From positions 3,534,001-3,598,000 of the forward strand of contig NZ_CP024190.1 of NCBI RefSeq assembly GCF_003391395.1: a stretch of 64,000 nt of DNA. The letters are read 5' to 3'. The DNA comes from Mycobacterium marinum. Lineage in GTDB: Bacteria > Actinomycetota > Actinomycetes > Mycobacteriales > Mycobacteriaceae. Shown in pieces: positions 37,214 through 48,100 of this stretch; the stretch's first letter is position 1, and every line of letters starts with the position of its first letter. The notes under the pieces are model-generated. The model ran no database searches and was not told the origin of the DNA. It saw only the letters and a program-made list of their open reading frames with translations. A program made the translations under genes and the position numbers.

Positions 37214-40200
37214 CCAGATCAGAAAACGACTTGTCAACCCCAACCCGCTCCAGCCCAAACGCTTCGGCCTGGATACCAGCCAGGATCTCTTCGACCGGCC
37301 CCTCCGGAGCCTGGTACCGGGGCCGAGCCTGCTCAGCCCCGCCCACCACATCCAATGACGAAATCCGCAGCCCCGCATCAGCAGTCATCGCCACCAACAC
37401 CCGACCCAACCGGTCCGCGAGGTCGGCGACCCCAAGACCCGTCTCGGGAGTGAGCACGCTGAGCGCGTCGCCCGTCGCTGCGATCATCAGCGTCAGCTGG
37501 TCCCTCGCAAATTCGGCGGTCACGGTCACCGGGAAATGCGTCGGACTGTGCGCGGCTGCCAGATGGAAGGTCGCCGCTCCGACGGGGACGTCTTTGCCGA
37601 CGGCCAAGCCGCCGGTCGGGAAGTTTTCGAATACCAGCAACGTGTCGAACATCTCACCGACACCGGCCGCCTGACGCAGCCGCGCATGACTGAAGTAGGC
37701 ATATTCACGCACCAGTGCGGTGTCTCGCTGCACCGCCGCGCATAGGTCGGCGATGACTGCTTGCGGATCGAGTCGGACGCGCAGCGGCACGGTGTTGATA
37801 AACAGACCGACCATTGACTGCATGCCGGCCAGCTCAGAAGGCCGTCCCGACACCGCAATCCCGAAAACCACATCGTCACGACCGGTCAGCGCCCCTAACA
37901 CCAACGCCCACGCCACCTGCACCAGCGAATTCAGGGTGACGCCACGACTGCGAGCACCATCAACCAGCCGAGCCGTCACTTCCGCGCCCAGACATAACTC
38001 AATACGCTGGGGCTCCTCGGCCACCTGCCCACCCTGGCCACCGGCCAGCGCCCGCGACAACATGGTGGGCGCCGACAGTCCAGCCAGGTAGTCACGCCAA
38101 AACTGTTCACCGGACTGCGAATCCCAGCCGCCCAGCCAGCCGAGGTAGTCGCGAAATGGCCGCGGCGGCGCCGCAAGCACATCGATGGCCCCACCCGCCC
38201 GATACAAAGCGAAGAGCTCGTTGACAAACACCGCCAGCGACCAACCATCGATCACAATGTGATGGGCGGTGATGACGAATCGCCAACGCTCGTTAGGCAA
38301 CTCGACAAGCAGAAACCGCATCGTCAGACCACGTTCGAGATCGAATCCCGACCGTTGCTCATCGGCCTCCAGCGAGGCCACCTCTTCCGGCGTCGCGATC
38401 ACCTGCCGCCACGACAGATCCACGTCACTGGGCACAACCTGCACCGGATGAGGCAAGTCACCGTAGATGAATCGGGCTCGCAGATTCGGATGGCGATACA
38501 ACATCGATGTAGCGCAGTTGCGAAGCAATGCGGTGTCCAGCTGCCCGAGCACATCAAAGGTCGTCGCGATCGTGTACGGATCATCGACCGGGGACTCGCT
38601 GAACATGGCCAGCGCGAACAGCCCCTGCTGCAGCGGGGTCAGCGCCATCACGTCCTCGACGCCGACCAGCGCAGCGCCTGCCTGGTCTCGATCGCGCTGG
38701 TCACCGGTTCTCGCCAGAATGTCCGATAGCTCGGCTAATTCGGCTGCCGACAACCCCGACATACCCATCGGCGGGCAAGACAGGCCCGCGTCTCGAAGAT
38801 CAGCGATCGGAATGGTTTCTAGAGCATTTCGCAGTTCGTCGTCGGGATCAGCAGGTGACGGCCTCGATCCGCCATCTGTTGGGGCATCATTGTTTTCGCC
38901 CAGTCGCTGGCTCAGATACCCCGCTAGTAGCTGGGGAGTGGGATAGTCGACGATCAAGGTGGGTGGCAACGCCAGCCCAGAGATGATCTTGAGTCTGTTG
39001 CGCAACTCCAGATCCGTCAGTGAGTCCAGTCCCAGGTCCCGGAACGTGTGCTCGGGGTCGACGTCGTCGCCGTTGGGGCGACCCAACACCGCGGCCGCCT
39101 GCTCACAGACCATCTCGATGAATGCAACTCTCTGGCGCTCCGGAGCCAGGTCGTTGAGTCGTTGGGTCAAAATCGATTTGGCAGCCATGATGTTGTTGTC
39201 GACGCGGCGTCGCACTGGACGGCGAATCAGATCGTTGAACAGCGGCGGCAGCTGGGAAGTGATGGTGGGGTTAGCCAACGCGGCCTCGTCGAGTCGGGAG
39301 GTCACCACGGTGGGGTGATCAAGAACTAGTGCGGCATCGAAGAGTTTGATGGCCTGCTCCGCCGAGATCGCCCGCATCCCGATACGGGTCATCCGGTCCA
39401 CATCGCGACCACGCAAATGCGCGGTCATCGTGCTGGATTGTTCCCACAACCCCCATGCCAGCGAGGTGCCGGCCAGCCCGGTAGCGCGCCGATGCGCTGC
39501 CAACGCATCGAGGAATGCGTTGCCAGCGGCATAGTTGGCCTGTCCTGGGGCCCCCAGGGTCGCCGCGATCGACGAACACAACACAAAAGCCGACAGCCCC
39601 GAATCCCGGGTGGCCTCGTGCAGATTCCAAGCGCCGTCCACCTTGGCCCGCAACACCGCATCCACCCGCTGCGGCGTCAACGAAGTGATCAACGCGTCGT
39701 CGAGTGTCCCTGCGGCGTGAATCACCGCGCTGAGCGGCGGACACTGCTCGGGTAGCTGACTCATCAGCCGTGACACCGCGGCTGGATCTGCGACATCACA
39801 GGCGACCACCCGTACCGCGGCCCCCGCCGCGGTCAGTTCGTCGACCAACTCGCGGGCCCCCGCGGCCGCATCACCGCGCCGGCTCACCAACACCACATGC
39901 CTCACCCCATGGCTGCTGACCAGATGGCGAGCCAAAACCGCTGCGACCATCCCAGTCCCCCCGGTGATCAAAACCGTGCCCGCCGCCAGCGCATCGGGCA
40001 ACAAGGTGGGCATGGTCAATATCACCTTGCCGATATGACGCGCCTGGCTGACAAACCGGTACGCGGCCGGAGTGCAGCGCACATCCCAGGTCTTGATCGG
40101 CAGCGGATGCAACGCCCGAGCCTGAAACAACTCCAGCAACGCACCTAACATCGCCTGGATGCGCACCGGGCCAGACTCCAGCAAGTCAAACGCGCGATAG

Positions 40201-43200
40201 GTCACACGGGGATGGTTCTGGGCAATCGTGCGTGGGTCCCGGATATCAGTTTTGCCCATCTCGACAAAGCGGCCACCACGGGCCAGCAACCGCAGCGAGG
40301 CATCGATGAACTCCCCGGCCAGCGAGTTGAGCACCACGTCGACGCCGCGGCCGTCGGTGACCGCCAAGAACTTGTCTGCGAAGTCCACCGTGCGCGAATC
40401 ACCGATGTGGTCATCGTCAAACCCCATGCGCCGCAGGATGTCCCACTTACCGCGGCTGGCCGTGACAAACACTTCCAGTCCCCAATGCCGGGCCAGCTGC
40501 ACCGCGGCCATGCCCACCCCGCCGGTCGCGGCATGCACCAACACCGACTCCCCAGACCGCACACCCGCCAGATCCGACAACCCGTACCAAGCCGTCAAGA
40601 ACGCCACCGGCACTCCTGCGGCTTGCGCCAACGACCACCCGCTCGGCAACTTGACCAGTAGGCGCTGATCGACGACGGCCTCAGGCCCGGCCACCCCTAC
40701 CAGTCCCATCACCTGGTCACCAACACTCAACCTGCGCACGTGGTGGCCGACCTCGACCACCACGCCCGCGCCCTCCCCGCCCAGCGGCGGGGCCTGCCCG
40801 GGGTACATCCCCAACACCACGAGTACATCCCGGAAATTGACCCCCGCCGCGGCCACCGCTACCCGCACCTGCCCCGGCCCGAGCGGCGCCTGCGCCTGTG
40901 GGTTCGGCTCCATCACCACGCCGGCGAGCGTGCCTTCGCCGCCTGCGGCCAGCCGCCACTGCTGGTGGGCGGGGAGGACGAGGGTTTCCTCCACCGCGGC
41001 AAGACGCGCCGCGTGCACCCTTCCGGCACGCACCATGAGTTGGGGTTCTTTGGTGGCCAGCAACCCCGCCAGGTCGACCACGGCAGTATCGGTGTCGATC
41101 AGGACGATCCGGCCGGGGTGTTCGGTTTGTGCTGAACGGACCAAACCCCAGACGGCCGCTCCGGCCAGATCGGTGATGTCGTGTTCCGCCGATCCCACGG
41201 CGCCATGAGTCGCGATCACCAGCGTCGCCGACCGATCGCGGGCCAGCCAGCGCTGTAACACCTCGAGCGCGGCGTGGGTGGCGCGATAAGCCTGATCGGG
41301 CACCCGTCCACCGGCCGGCTCGCAACGCCACAGCACCACATCGGCTTGACCGGCGGCGTGATCATCATCGGCCGCCACATGGTCCGCCCACTCCAACACC
41401 ACCGGTCGATGACCACCGCTCGTGGACTCCACCGTGATCGGTGACCACGCCAGCTCCAACAACCCTTGATCGGTCTCGCGCGCTGCCGCGCTCAACGCGG
41501 CACGTAGTTCGGCGATGCCGACCGGGCGCACTGCCAACGAGGCTGCCGATAGCACCGGGCCTCCCGCGCTATCGGCAAGCTCTATCGAGACCGTCCCAGA
41601 GGCACTGGGAGTGATCCGCACCCGCAACCGCTCGGCACCACCCGCATACAAAGACACCCGCTGCCAGGAATACGGCAACACCGCTTCAGCGTTGCCGGCG
41701 CGCGACCCGCCGAAATCCAAGGCGCCATACAACCCCGCGTGCAGCGCCGCATCCAACAAAGCCGGATGAATCCCGAACCGGCCCGCTTGAGCGCTGACTT
41801 GCTCGGGTAGGGCGACTTCCGCGAACAGCTCCTGGTCGCGCCGCCACAACGCGGTGCACCCGCGAAACGCCTGACCATACTCAAAGCCACGCGCCGCGAG
41901 CTGCTCATATGCATCGGAGATTTCCACCCTCACGGCACCGGCCGGAGGCCACTCCGACACCTCCGCCAGCGGCTGCAGGACGTCAACGTCCAGCACACCC
42001 TGGGCATTGAGCAGCCACCCGGAATCGGGGCGATCGGCATGCGAATACACCGTCACCGAGCGGCTCCCGTCACCACCGTCGGGGGCGACCACCACCTGCA
42101 CCTGTACCGGTACGTCGTGGCTCAACACCAACGGAGCAACCATCGTCAACTCCCGCACCAGGGTGCAGCCCACCACGTCACCGGCACGGATCACCAACTC
42201 CAAAAACCCTGTGCCTGGGAACAACATCACCCCCAGCACCGCATGGTCGGCCAGCCAAGGTTGAGCGCTCAGCGATAGGCGTCCGGTGAGAATCACCTCC
42301 CCCGAATCGGGATGCTCGACTGCGGCGCACAACAAACCGTGCCCAGCCTCACCCAACCCCAAACCCGCAGGATCGACCGATCCTGTTGGGGCCGGCGGCA
42401 ACCAGAACCGCTGCCGCTGGAACGCATAGGTTGGCAGTTCCACCAACCGCGCACCCCAGCCGGCGTACACCGCCCGCCAGTCCATCCCCACCCCAGCGAC
42501 ATGGGCCTGGCCGGCAGACATCCAAAACCGACCCAACCCGCCATCGTCGCGTCCCAGCGTGGGCACCACCACCACGTTCTTCGCGGCGTCTCCCGTCTCG
42601 TCTGCCAAGGTCTCCTCAATTGCATTGAGCAACAACGGATGCGCACTGGCCTCCACAAACACCCCGTAGCCCTGCGCGCCCGCGGCCCGTACTGCCTCCG
42701 CAAACTGCACCGTCTGGCGAATGCTGCGAAACCAATACCCGCCATCCAGTTCCGCGGTATCCATCAACCCGCCGGTGACCGTCGAGAAGAACGACGTCGA
42801 ACTCGGCCGCGGCTCGATGCCTGCCAATGCCTCCATCAAAGGCCCAGCGATCGCATCGACCTGAGCCGAATGCGACGCATAGTCGACCTCGATGCGGCGA
42901 GCCCGAACACCCTGGGTCTCAGCGAGGTCCATCAGCTCCAACACGGCATCGACCCGACCCGAGATCACCACCGCAGAAACTCCATTGATGGCGGCAAGGT
43001 CGAGCCGATCACCGAAGCCGGCCAGCAACTGCGCTGCCCGCGCCACCCCACAGGCCAGCGACGCCATCGCCCCGGCACCGGCCAAATCCACCAACAGCCG
43101 GCTACGCAGTGCCACCACCGCCGCGCCATCTCGCAGCGACAACGCCCCGGCCACACATGCCGCCGCGATCTCCCCCTGCGAATGACCGATCACCGCATCC

Positions 43201-45191
43201 GGTGTCACCCCCACCGAACGCCACAACTCGGCCAGTGACACCATGATCGCCCACGACAGCGGCTGCACCACATCGACTCGATCCAGCCCCGGCGCCCCCG
43301 CTACCCCGGTTACCACATCCAATAGCGACCACGAGACAAACTCCGCTAGCGCCTCACCGCAGCGGCGCATCCGCTCGGCGAACACCGGTGATTCGTCAAA
43401 TAACTGGCGGCCCATCCCGGTCCACTGGGCGCCTTGGCCGGGGAACACCAGCACCGTTTTGCCCACCGCCGCGGCCTGACCCACCACCACACCAGCACCC
43501 GGCTCACCGCGCGCCAGCCCGGTCAACCCCGCCAGCAACGCCTCCCGATCCCGACCAACGACCACCGCGCGATGCTCAAAGACGCAACGCTGCGCCAGCG
43601 ACAACCCCACATCAACGGGATCGAGGCCATCATCACCACCGACACGACCCAACAACCGACTCGCCTGAGCCACCAACGCCTGCCTCGACTGAGCCGACAA
43701 CACCCACGGCACCACAGACGCCCGCACCACCGACTCGACCGAGCCCACACCCTGCCCGCAAACCCCTGACACACCGCCACTTTCGGCCACCTCAGGCAAC
43801 GCCTGCTCAACAATCACATGCGCATTAGTGCCACTAATCCCAAACGAAGACACCCCAGCCCGACGCGGACGCCCCGGCACACCCGGCCACGACCTCGCCC
43901 GACTCAACACCTCAACCGCCCCCGCCGACCAATCCACCTGCCCCGAGGGCTCATCAACATGCAACGTCTGCGGCAGCAACCCATGACGCATCGCCTGCAC
44001 CATCTTGATCACCCCGGCCACCCCCGCCGCCGCCTGAGCATGACCCATATTCGACTTGATCGAACCCACCCACAACGGCCGACCCGGCTCACGATCTTGC
44101 CCATAAACCGCCAACAACGCCTGAGCCTCAATCGGATCCCCCAACCTGGTACCCGTCCCATGAGCCTCAACCACATCCACATCCGCAGGCCCCAACCCCG
44201 CACCAGCCAACGCCGCCCGAATCACCCGCTGCTGCGCCGGCCCATTCGGAGCCGTCAACCCATGAGAAGCCCCATCCTGATTCACCGCAGACCCACGCAC
44301 CACCCCCAACACCACACGACCCTGCCGACGCGCATCCGAGAGCCGCTGCAAGACAAGCACTCCCGCACCCTCACCCCACCCCACCCCATCCGCAGCCTCC
44401 GCAAACGCCTTACACCGCCCATCCGGAGCCAACCCCCGCTGCCGAGAAAACCCCACAAACACCGACGGCGTCGCCATCACCGTCACCCCACCAGCCAACG
44501 CCAGATCACACTCCCCCAACCGCAACGACTGCACAGCCTGATGCACCGCCACCAACGACGAAGAACACGCGGTATCCACCGACACCGCCGGCCCCTCCAA
44601 CCCCAACACATACGCCACCCGCCCCGAAGCCACACTGGATGTCGAGCCCGTCAGCCCGTACTCCCCCACGTCCAGGCCGGCCCCGATGCCATACGCCTGC
44701 GCGAAGATCCCGGTGAACACCCCCGTCGCGGTGCCCCGCAGCGATCGTGGGTCAATCCCGGCCTGTTCCAGGGCTTCCCACGACACCTCTAGCAAGACCC
44801 GCTGTTGGGGATCCATCGCCAGCGCCTCGCGCGGGGCGATCCCGAAGAACCCGGCATCAAAGCCGGCCGCATCCTCCAAGAACCCGCCCACCTGGCAATA
44901 CGTCTTACCCAGTGCATCCGGATCCGGATCAAACAACCTCCCCGCATCCCAGCCCCGATCACCCGGAAAATCCGAAATCACATCCCGGGCCGACACCACC
45001 ATGTCCCACAACGAGTCCGCCGAATCCACCCCACCCGGAAACCGGCACCCCATTCCCACGATCGCCACCGGCTCTGTTGCGCGGTACTCGGAGGTGCGCA
45101 GCTGTGCGCGCAGGTCGTTCAACTCGCCAGCAACCCGTTTGACGTATTGAAGGAGCTTCTGGTGCTTTGTGTCCGCGCTTTCAACGCTCAT
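37191..45191 (-). CDS. Hybrid reducing polyketide synthase / NRPS condensation protein
   Basis: This 2666-residue protein carries a full reducing PKS module and a trailing condensation domain. KS has VDTACSSS near 206 and VEAHGTGT. AT has GHSQGEIAAA near 669 and YASH near 772, the usual methylmalonyl-CoA signature. DH has WLADHAVLG near 982. ER has NFRDVLVVLGMYPG near 1452 and HAATGGVGMAAVQ. KR has ITGGTGMVAAV near 1742, LDD, and QANYAAGNAF. ACP has GLDSLT near 2054. The C domain starts near 2179 with HHIVIDG near 2309. A carrier-like stub follows directly, with no A domain, and ends at GGDSVGR then TGA. It should add one methyl-branched, fully reduced C3 unit. The start overlaps the upstream gene by 4 bp. 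Confidence 0.9.
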   Translation of the reverse strand: MSVESADTKHQKLLQYVKRVAGELNDLRAQLRTSEYRATEPVAIVGMGCRFPGGVDSADSLWDMVVSARDVISDFPGDRGWDAGRLFDPDPDALGKTYCQVGGFLEDAAGFDAGFFGIAPREALAMDPQQRVLLEVSWEALEQAGIDPRSLRGTATGVFTGIFAQAYGIGAGLDVGEYGLTGSTSSVASGRVAYVLGLEGPAVSVDTACSSSLVAVHQAVQSLRLGECDLALAGGVTVMATPSVFVGFSRQRGLAPDGRCKAFAEAADGVGWGEGAGVLVLQRLSDARRQGRVVLGVVRGSAVNQDGASHGLTAPNGPAQQRVIRAALAGAGLGPADVDVVEAHGTGTRLGDPIEAQALLAVYGQDREPGRPLWVGSIKSNMGHAQAAAGVAGVIKMVQAMRHGLLPQTLHVDEPSGQVDWSAGAVEVLSRARSWPGVPGRPRRAGVSSFGISGTNAHVIVEQALPEVAESGGVSGVCGQGVGSVESVVRASVVPWVLSAQSRQALVAQASRLLGRVGGDDGLDPVDVGLSLAQRCVFEHRAVVVGRDREALLAGLTGLARGEPGAGVVVGQAAAVGKTVLVFPGQGAQWTGMGRQLFDESPVFAERMRRCGEALAEFVSWSLLDVVTGVAGAPGLDRVDVVQPLSWAIMVSLAELWRSVGVTPDAVIGHSQGEIAAACVAGALSLRDGAAVVALRSRLLVDLAGAGAMASLACGVARAAQLLAGFGDRLDLAAINGVSAVVISGRVDAVLELMDLAETQGVRARRIEVDYASHSAQVDAIAGPLMEALAGIEPRPSSTSFFSTVTGGLMDTAELDGGYWFRSIRQTVQFAEAVRAAGAQGYGVFVEASAHPLLLNAIEETLADETGDAAKNVVVVPTLGRDDGGLGRFWMSAGQAHVAGVGMDWRAVYAGWGARLVELPTYAFQRQRFWLPPAPTGSVDPAGLGLGEAGHGLLCAAVEHPDSGEVILTGRLSLSAQPWLADHAVLGVMLFPGTGFLELVIRAGDVVGCTLVRELTMVAPLVLSHDVPVQVQVVVAPDGGDGSRSVTVYSHADRPDSGWLLNAQGVLDVDVLQPLAEVSEWPPAGAVRVEISDAYEQLAARGFEYGQAFRGCTALWRRDQELFAEVALPEQVSAQAGRFGIHPALLDAALHAGLYGALDFGGSRAGNAEAVLPYSWQRVSLYAGGAERLRVRITPSASGTVSIELADSAGGPVLSAASLAVRPVGIAELRAALSAAARETDQGLLELAWSPITVESTSGGHRPVVLEWADHVAADDDHAAGQADVVLWRCEPAGGRVPDQAYRATHAALEVLQRWLARDRSATLVIATHGAVGSAEHDITDLAGAAVWGLVRSAQTEHPGRIVLIDTDTAVVDLAGLLATKEPQLMVRAGRVHAARLAAVEETLVLPAHQQWRLAAGGEGTLAGVVMEPNPQAQAPLGPGQVRVAVAAAGVNFRDVLVVLGMYPGQAPPLGGEGAGVVVEVGHHVRRLSVGDQVMGLVGVAGPEAVVDQRLLVKLPSGWSLAQAAGVPVAFLTAWYGLSDLAGVRSGESVLVHAATGGVGMAAVQLARHWGLEVFVTASRGKWDILRRMGFDDDHIGDSRTVDFADKFLAVTDGRGVDVVLNSLAGEFIDASLRLLARGGRFVEMGKTDIRDPRTIAQNHPRVTYRAFDLLESGPVRIQAMLGALLELFQARALHPLPIKTWDVRCTPAAYRFVSQARHIGKVILTMPTLLPDALAAGTVLITGGTGMVAAVLARHLVSSHGVRHVVLVSRRGDAAAGARELVDELTAAGAAVRVVACDVADPAAVSRLMSQLPEQCPPLSAVIHAAGTLDDALITSLTPQRVDAVLRAKVDGAWNLHEATRDSGLSAFVLCSSIAATLGAPGQANYAAGNAFLDALAAHRRATGLAGTSLAWGLWEQSSTMTAHLRGRDVDRMTRIGMRAISAEQAIKLFDAALVLDHPTVVTSRLDEAALANPTITSQLPPLFNDLIRRPVRRRVDNNIMAAKSILTQRLNDLAPERQRVAFIEMVCEQAAAVLGRPNGDDVDPEHTFRDLGLDSLTDLELRNRLKIISGLALPPTLIVDYPTPQLLAGYLSQRLGENNDAPTDGGSRPSPADPDDELRNALETIPIADLRDAGLSCPPMGMSGLSAAELAELSDILARTGDQRDRDQAGAALVGVEDVMALTPLQQGLFALAMFSESPVDDPYTIATTFDVLGQLDTALLRNCATSMLYRHPNLRARFIYGDLPHPVQVVPSDVDLSWRQVIATPEEVASLEADEQRSGFDLERGLTMRFLLVELPNERWRFVITAHHIVIDGWSLAVFVNELFALYRAGGAIDVLAAPPRPFRDYLGWLGGWDSQSGEQFWRDYLAGLSAPTMLSRALAGGQGGQVAEEPQRIELCLGAEVTARLVDGARSRGVTLNSLVQVAWALVLGALTGRDDVVFGIAVSGRPSELAGMQSMVGLFINTVPLRVRLDPQAVIADLCAAVQRDTALVREYAYFSHARLRQAAGVGEMFDTLLVFENFPTGGLAVGKDVPVGAATFHLAAAHSPTHFPVTVTAEFARDQLTLMIAATGDALSVLTPETGLGVADLADRLGRVLVAMTADAGLRISSLDVVGGAEQARPRYQAPEGPVEEILAGIQAEAFGLERVGVDKSFSDLGGDSVGR
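37417..38775 (-). repeat. Condensation-domain duplication, copy 2 (end of the PKS/NRPS gene)
   Basis: This is the partner of 35727-37085 (offset 1690 bp). It encodes the condensation domain at the C-terminal end of the hybrid protein, with its HHIVIDG motif intact. After the domain the sequence passes directly into a truncated carrier domain, and no adenylation domain separates them. Confidence 0.88.
43408..45054 (-). repeat. Ketosynthase-region duplication, copy in the second PKS gene
   Basis: This is nearly identical to 49914-51560 at a constant offset of 6506 bp. The repeat covers the KS domain and the KS-AT linker up to the first AT motif. One visible difference is C/T near 44434/50940. 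A central block (about 44639-44780) is clearly different. It encodes the segment just before the active-site region (TGSTSSVASG against TGTATSVASG with diverged flanks). Confidence 0.9.
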
Positions 45192-48100
45192 AGCCCTGGC
45201 CCCTTTTCAAGATTCGCGAGCTCGGAGTCGACTAGCAGGAACACCTCGTCAAGTGTCGAAGCGGCCTGGATCCGCTCGTCTAGGCGATGCTCTTCGTCGG
45301 TGATTGTGCTCAGGAGGGCGCGCAAGCGATCGGCCACTCGGTGCTTGTCGCCGGCCTCGATGGCCGGCAGCGTTTCCTCGACGTTGTTCAATGCTTCTTC
45401 CAGTGGTGAGAGACCCTTGGTGGCAATTCCGATGAGTTCGGCGATGAGCCCCGCCAGCGCGGTGGGCGTGGGATGGTCGAAGACCAAGGTGGGCGACAGG
45501 CCGAGCCCGGTAACGGTTTTCAGTCGGTTGCGCAGCTCCACGGCGGTGAGTGAGTCGAACCCCATGTTTTGAAACGTGCTGGCGGGGTTGAGGTCTGTGG
45601 CACTGGGGTGCCCGAGCACCGCGGCCGCTTGGGTGCACACCAGGTCAACCAGTAGGTCCTGCTGCTTCTCGGGTTTGAGCCCGTACAGGCGTTGAGCGAA
45701 ACCTGCTGTGGACGAGGGGGTGTCGTTGTCGACGAGGCGGCGCAACGGACGCTTTATCAGCGTGCTGAATAGCGGCGGCAGCGTGCTACTCAGGGTGTGG
45801 TTTGCCAGCACGGCGTGGTCGAGGTGGGCGGCCAGCACGGTGGGCTGGCCAACCGCCAGTGCGGCATCGAATAGTTGCATGGCTTGCTCGGGGCTGATGG
45901 CGGCCAGCCCACTACGGCGTATCCGGGCCATGTCGCGGTCGCTCAAATGCGCGGTCATGGTGCTGGACTGTTCCCATAGTCCCCACCCCAGCGACATACC
46001 CGGCAGCCCGCCGGCCCGCCGGTAGGCGGCGAGGCCGTCAAGGAATGCGTTGCCGGCCGCGTAGTTGGCCTGCCCCGATGATCCGACGGTAGCCGCGATC
46101 GAGGAACACAACACAAACATCGACAACCCCAAATGACGAGTGGCCTCATGCAGGTTCCAGGCGCCATCCACTTTGGCCCGCAACACCGCATCCACCCGAT
46201 CTGGTGTCAAAGAAGCGATTACCGCGTCGTCAAGGGTGCCGGCGGCATGAATCACCCCGGTTAACGGCGGATGGCAGGTGGATACGTGATCCAGCAACCG
46301 CGTCACCGCGGCCCGATCGGCCACGTCACAGGCGACCACCGCCACCGCTGCACCGGCCGCGGCCAAATCGGCGACCAACTCTTCTACACCCGCGGCCGCG
46401 TCCCCACGCCGGCTAGCCAACACCACATGCTTGACCCCATAGCTGCTGACGAGATGGCGCGCCAAAACCGCTGCGACCATCCCAGTTCCACCGGTGATCA
46501 ACACCGAGCCCGCCGCGACCGCATCCGATATCTGGGTGGGCATGGTCAGCACCACTTTGCCGATCTGGCGGGCCTGGCTGACAAACCGGTATGCGGCCGG
46601 CGCACAGCGCACATCCCAGGTTCTGGTCGGCAGGCTCTCCAATGCGGATGCCTCAAACAGGGTGTGTAGCTGACCGAGCATCGGTTGGATGCGCGCCGGG
46701 CCGGCATCCATCAAGTCAAACGCCTCGTAGATCACACCGGGATACTCGACGGCGATCTGCTGCGGATCGCGGATATCGGTCTTACCCATCTCGATGAAGC
46801 GCCCGCCTGGAGCCAACAACCGCAGCGAGGCATCGACGAACTCACCGGCCAGCGAATTGAGTACCACATCCACCCCGCGGCCCCTGGTCGCCGCCAAGAA
46901 CTTCTCGGCAAACTCCAAGCTACGCGAATCCCCGATTCGGCTGTCGTCAAAACCCATGGACCGCAGCGTGTTCCACTTGCCTCGACTAGCTGTTACGAAA
47001 ACCTGCGCCCCCCAGAGGCGAGCCAATTGCACCGCAGCCATTCCCACCCCGCCGGTGCCGGCATGCACCAACACCGACTCCCCAGCCCGCACCCCCGCCA
47101 GGTCGGCCAACCCGTACCAGGCGGTCAAGAACGCCACCGGCACACCGGCGGCCTCAGCCAATAACCATCCACTGGGCACCCGCACCAGCAGCCGCGCATC
47201 CACCACCGCCAACGGCCCCACGCCGGCGATTAACCCCATCACCGCGTCTCCGACACCCACACCGCTGACCTGCGGGCCGACCTCGAGCACCACCCCGGAA
47301 CCCTCACCACCGAGCACTGGCTGCGCACCGGGATACATCCCTAAGGCCATCAAGACATCCCGGAAATTGACGCCGGCCGCGGCCACCGCCACCCGCACCT
47401 GCCCCGGCTCCAGCGGTGCCTGCGCCGGTGGACAGGGCTGCACCACAATGTCAGCCAGCGTGCCGCCGCCACCGGTACCCAGCTGCCAGGCCGATTGCCC
47501 GACCGGCACCTCCAGCGGGGCCTCGACCGGGCGCAACCGCGCGCAGAACACGCTGTCGCCGCGTACCACCAGTTGGGGTTCCCGGCTGGCTAGCAGCACA
47601 CCTAGATCCGGTGTGTTGGGGGTGTCGATGTCCACCAGCACAATGCGGCCCGGGCTCTCGGCTTGTGCCGAACGCGCCAATCCCCACACCGCCGAACCGG
47701 CCAGATCGGTGATCGCCTCACCGGGTAGTCCCACCGCGCCATGGGTCACCACCACCAAGCTGGCTAGCTGATCCTGAGCCAGCCAGTACTGCAACACGGA
47801 TAGGGCAGCATGGATGCGCGCATACACCGAGCCCACCACATCGGTTTCGGCAGTTCGGGACTCCCACACCACCGCCACTGCGCGACCACCAACGCCATCA
47901 GCGGCCGCAGCTGCGCCAGCGGTAAAGTCAGCCCAGGACAACACCGTTTGATGGCCCCCACCATCAATAGCCCCGTACGCCGGCGATATTGGTGACCACG
48001 CCAGCTCCAGCAGTCCCTGCGCGGGCCGACCGACCGCGGTGGCGGCTCCGGCGTGTAACTGTTCGGCACTAACCGGGCGGGTCACCAGTGACCCCATCGT

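Noticed and set aside
37214..37378. A further upstream start of the NRPS frame at 37378
   Set aside because: It lies deep inside the preceding gene and encodes Arg/Trp-rich out-of-frame sequence with no domain similarity.
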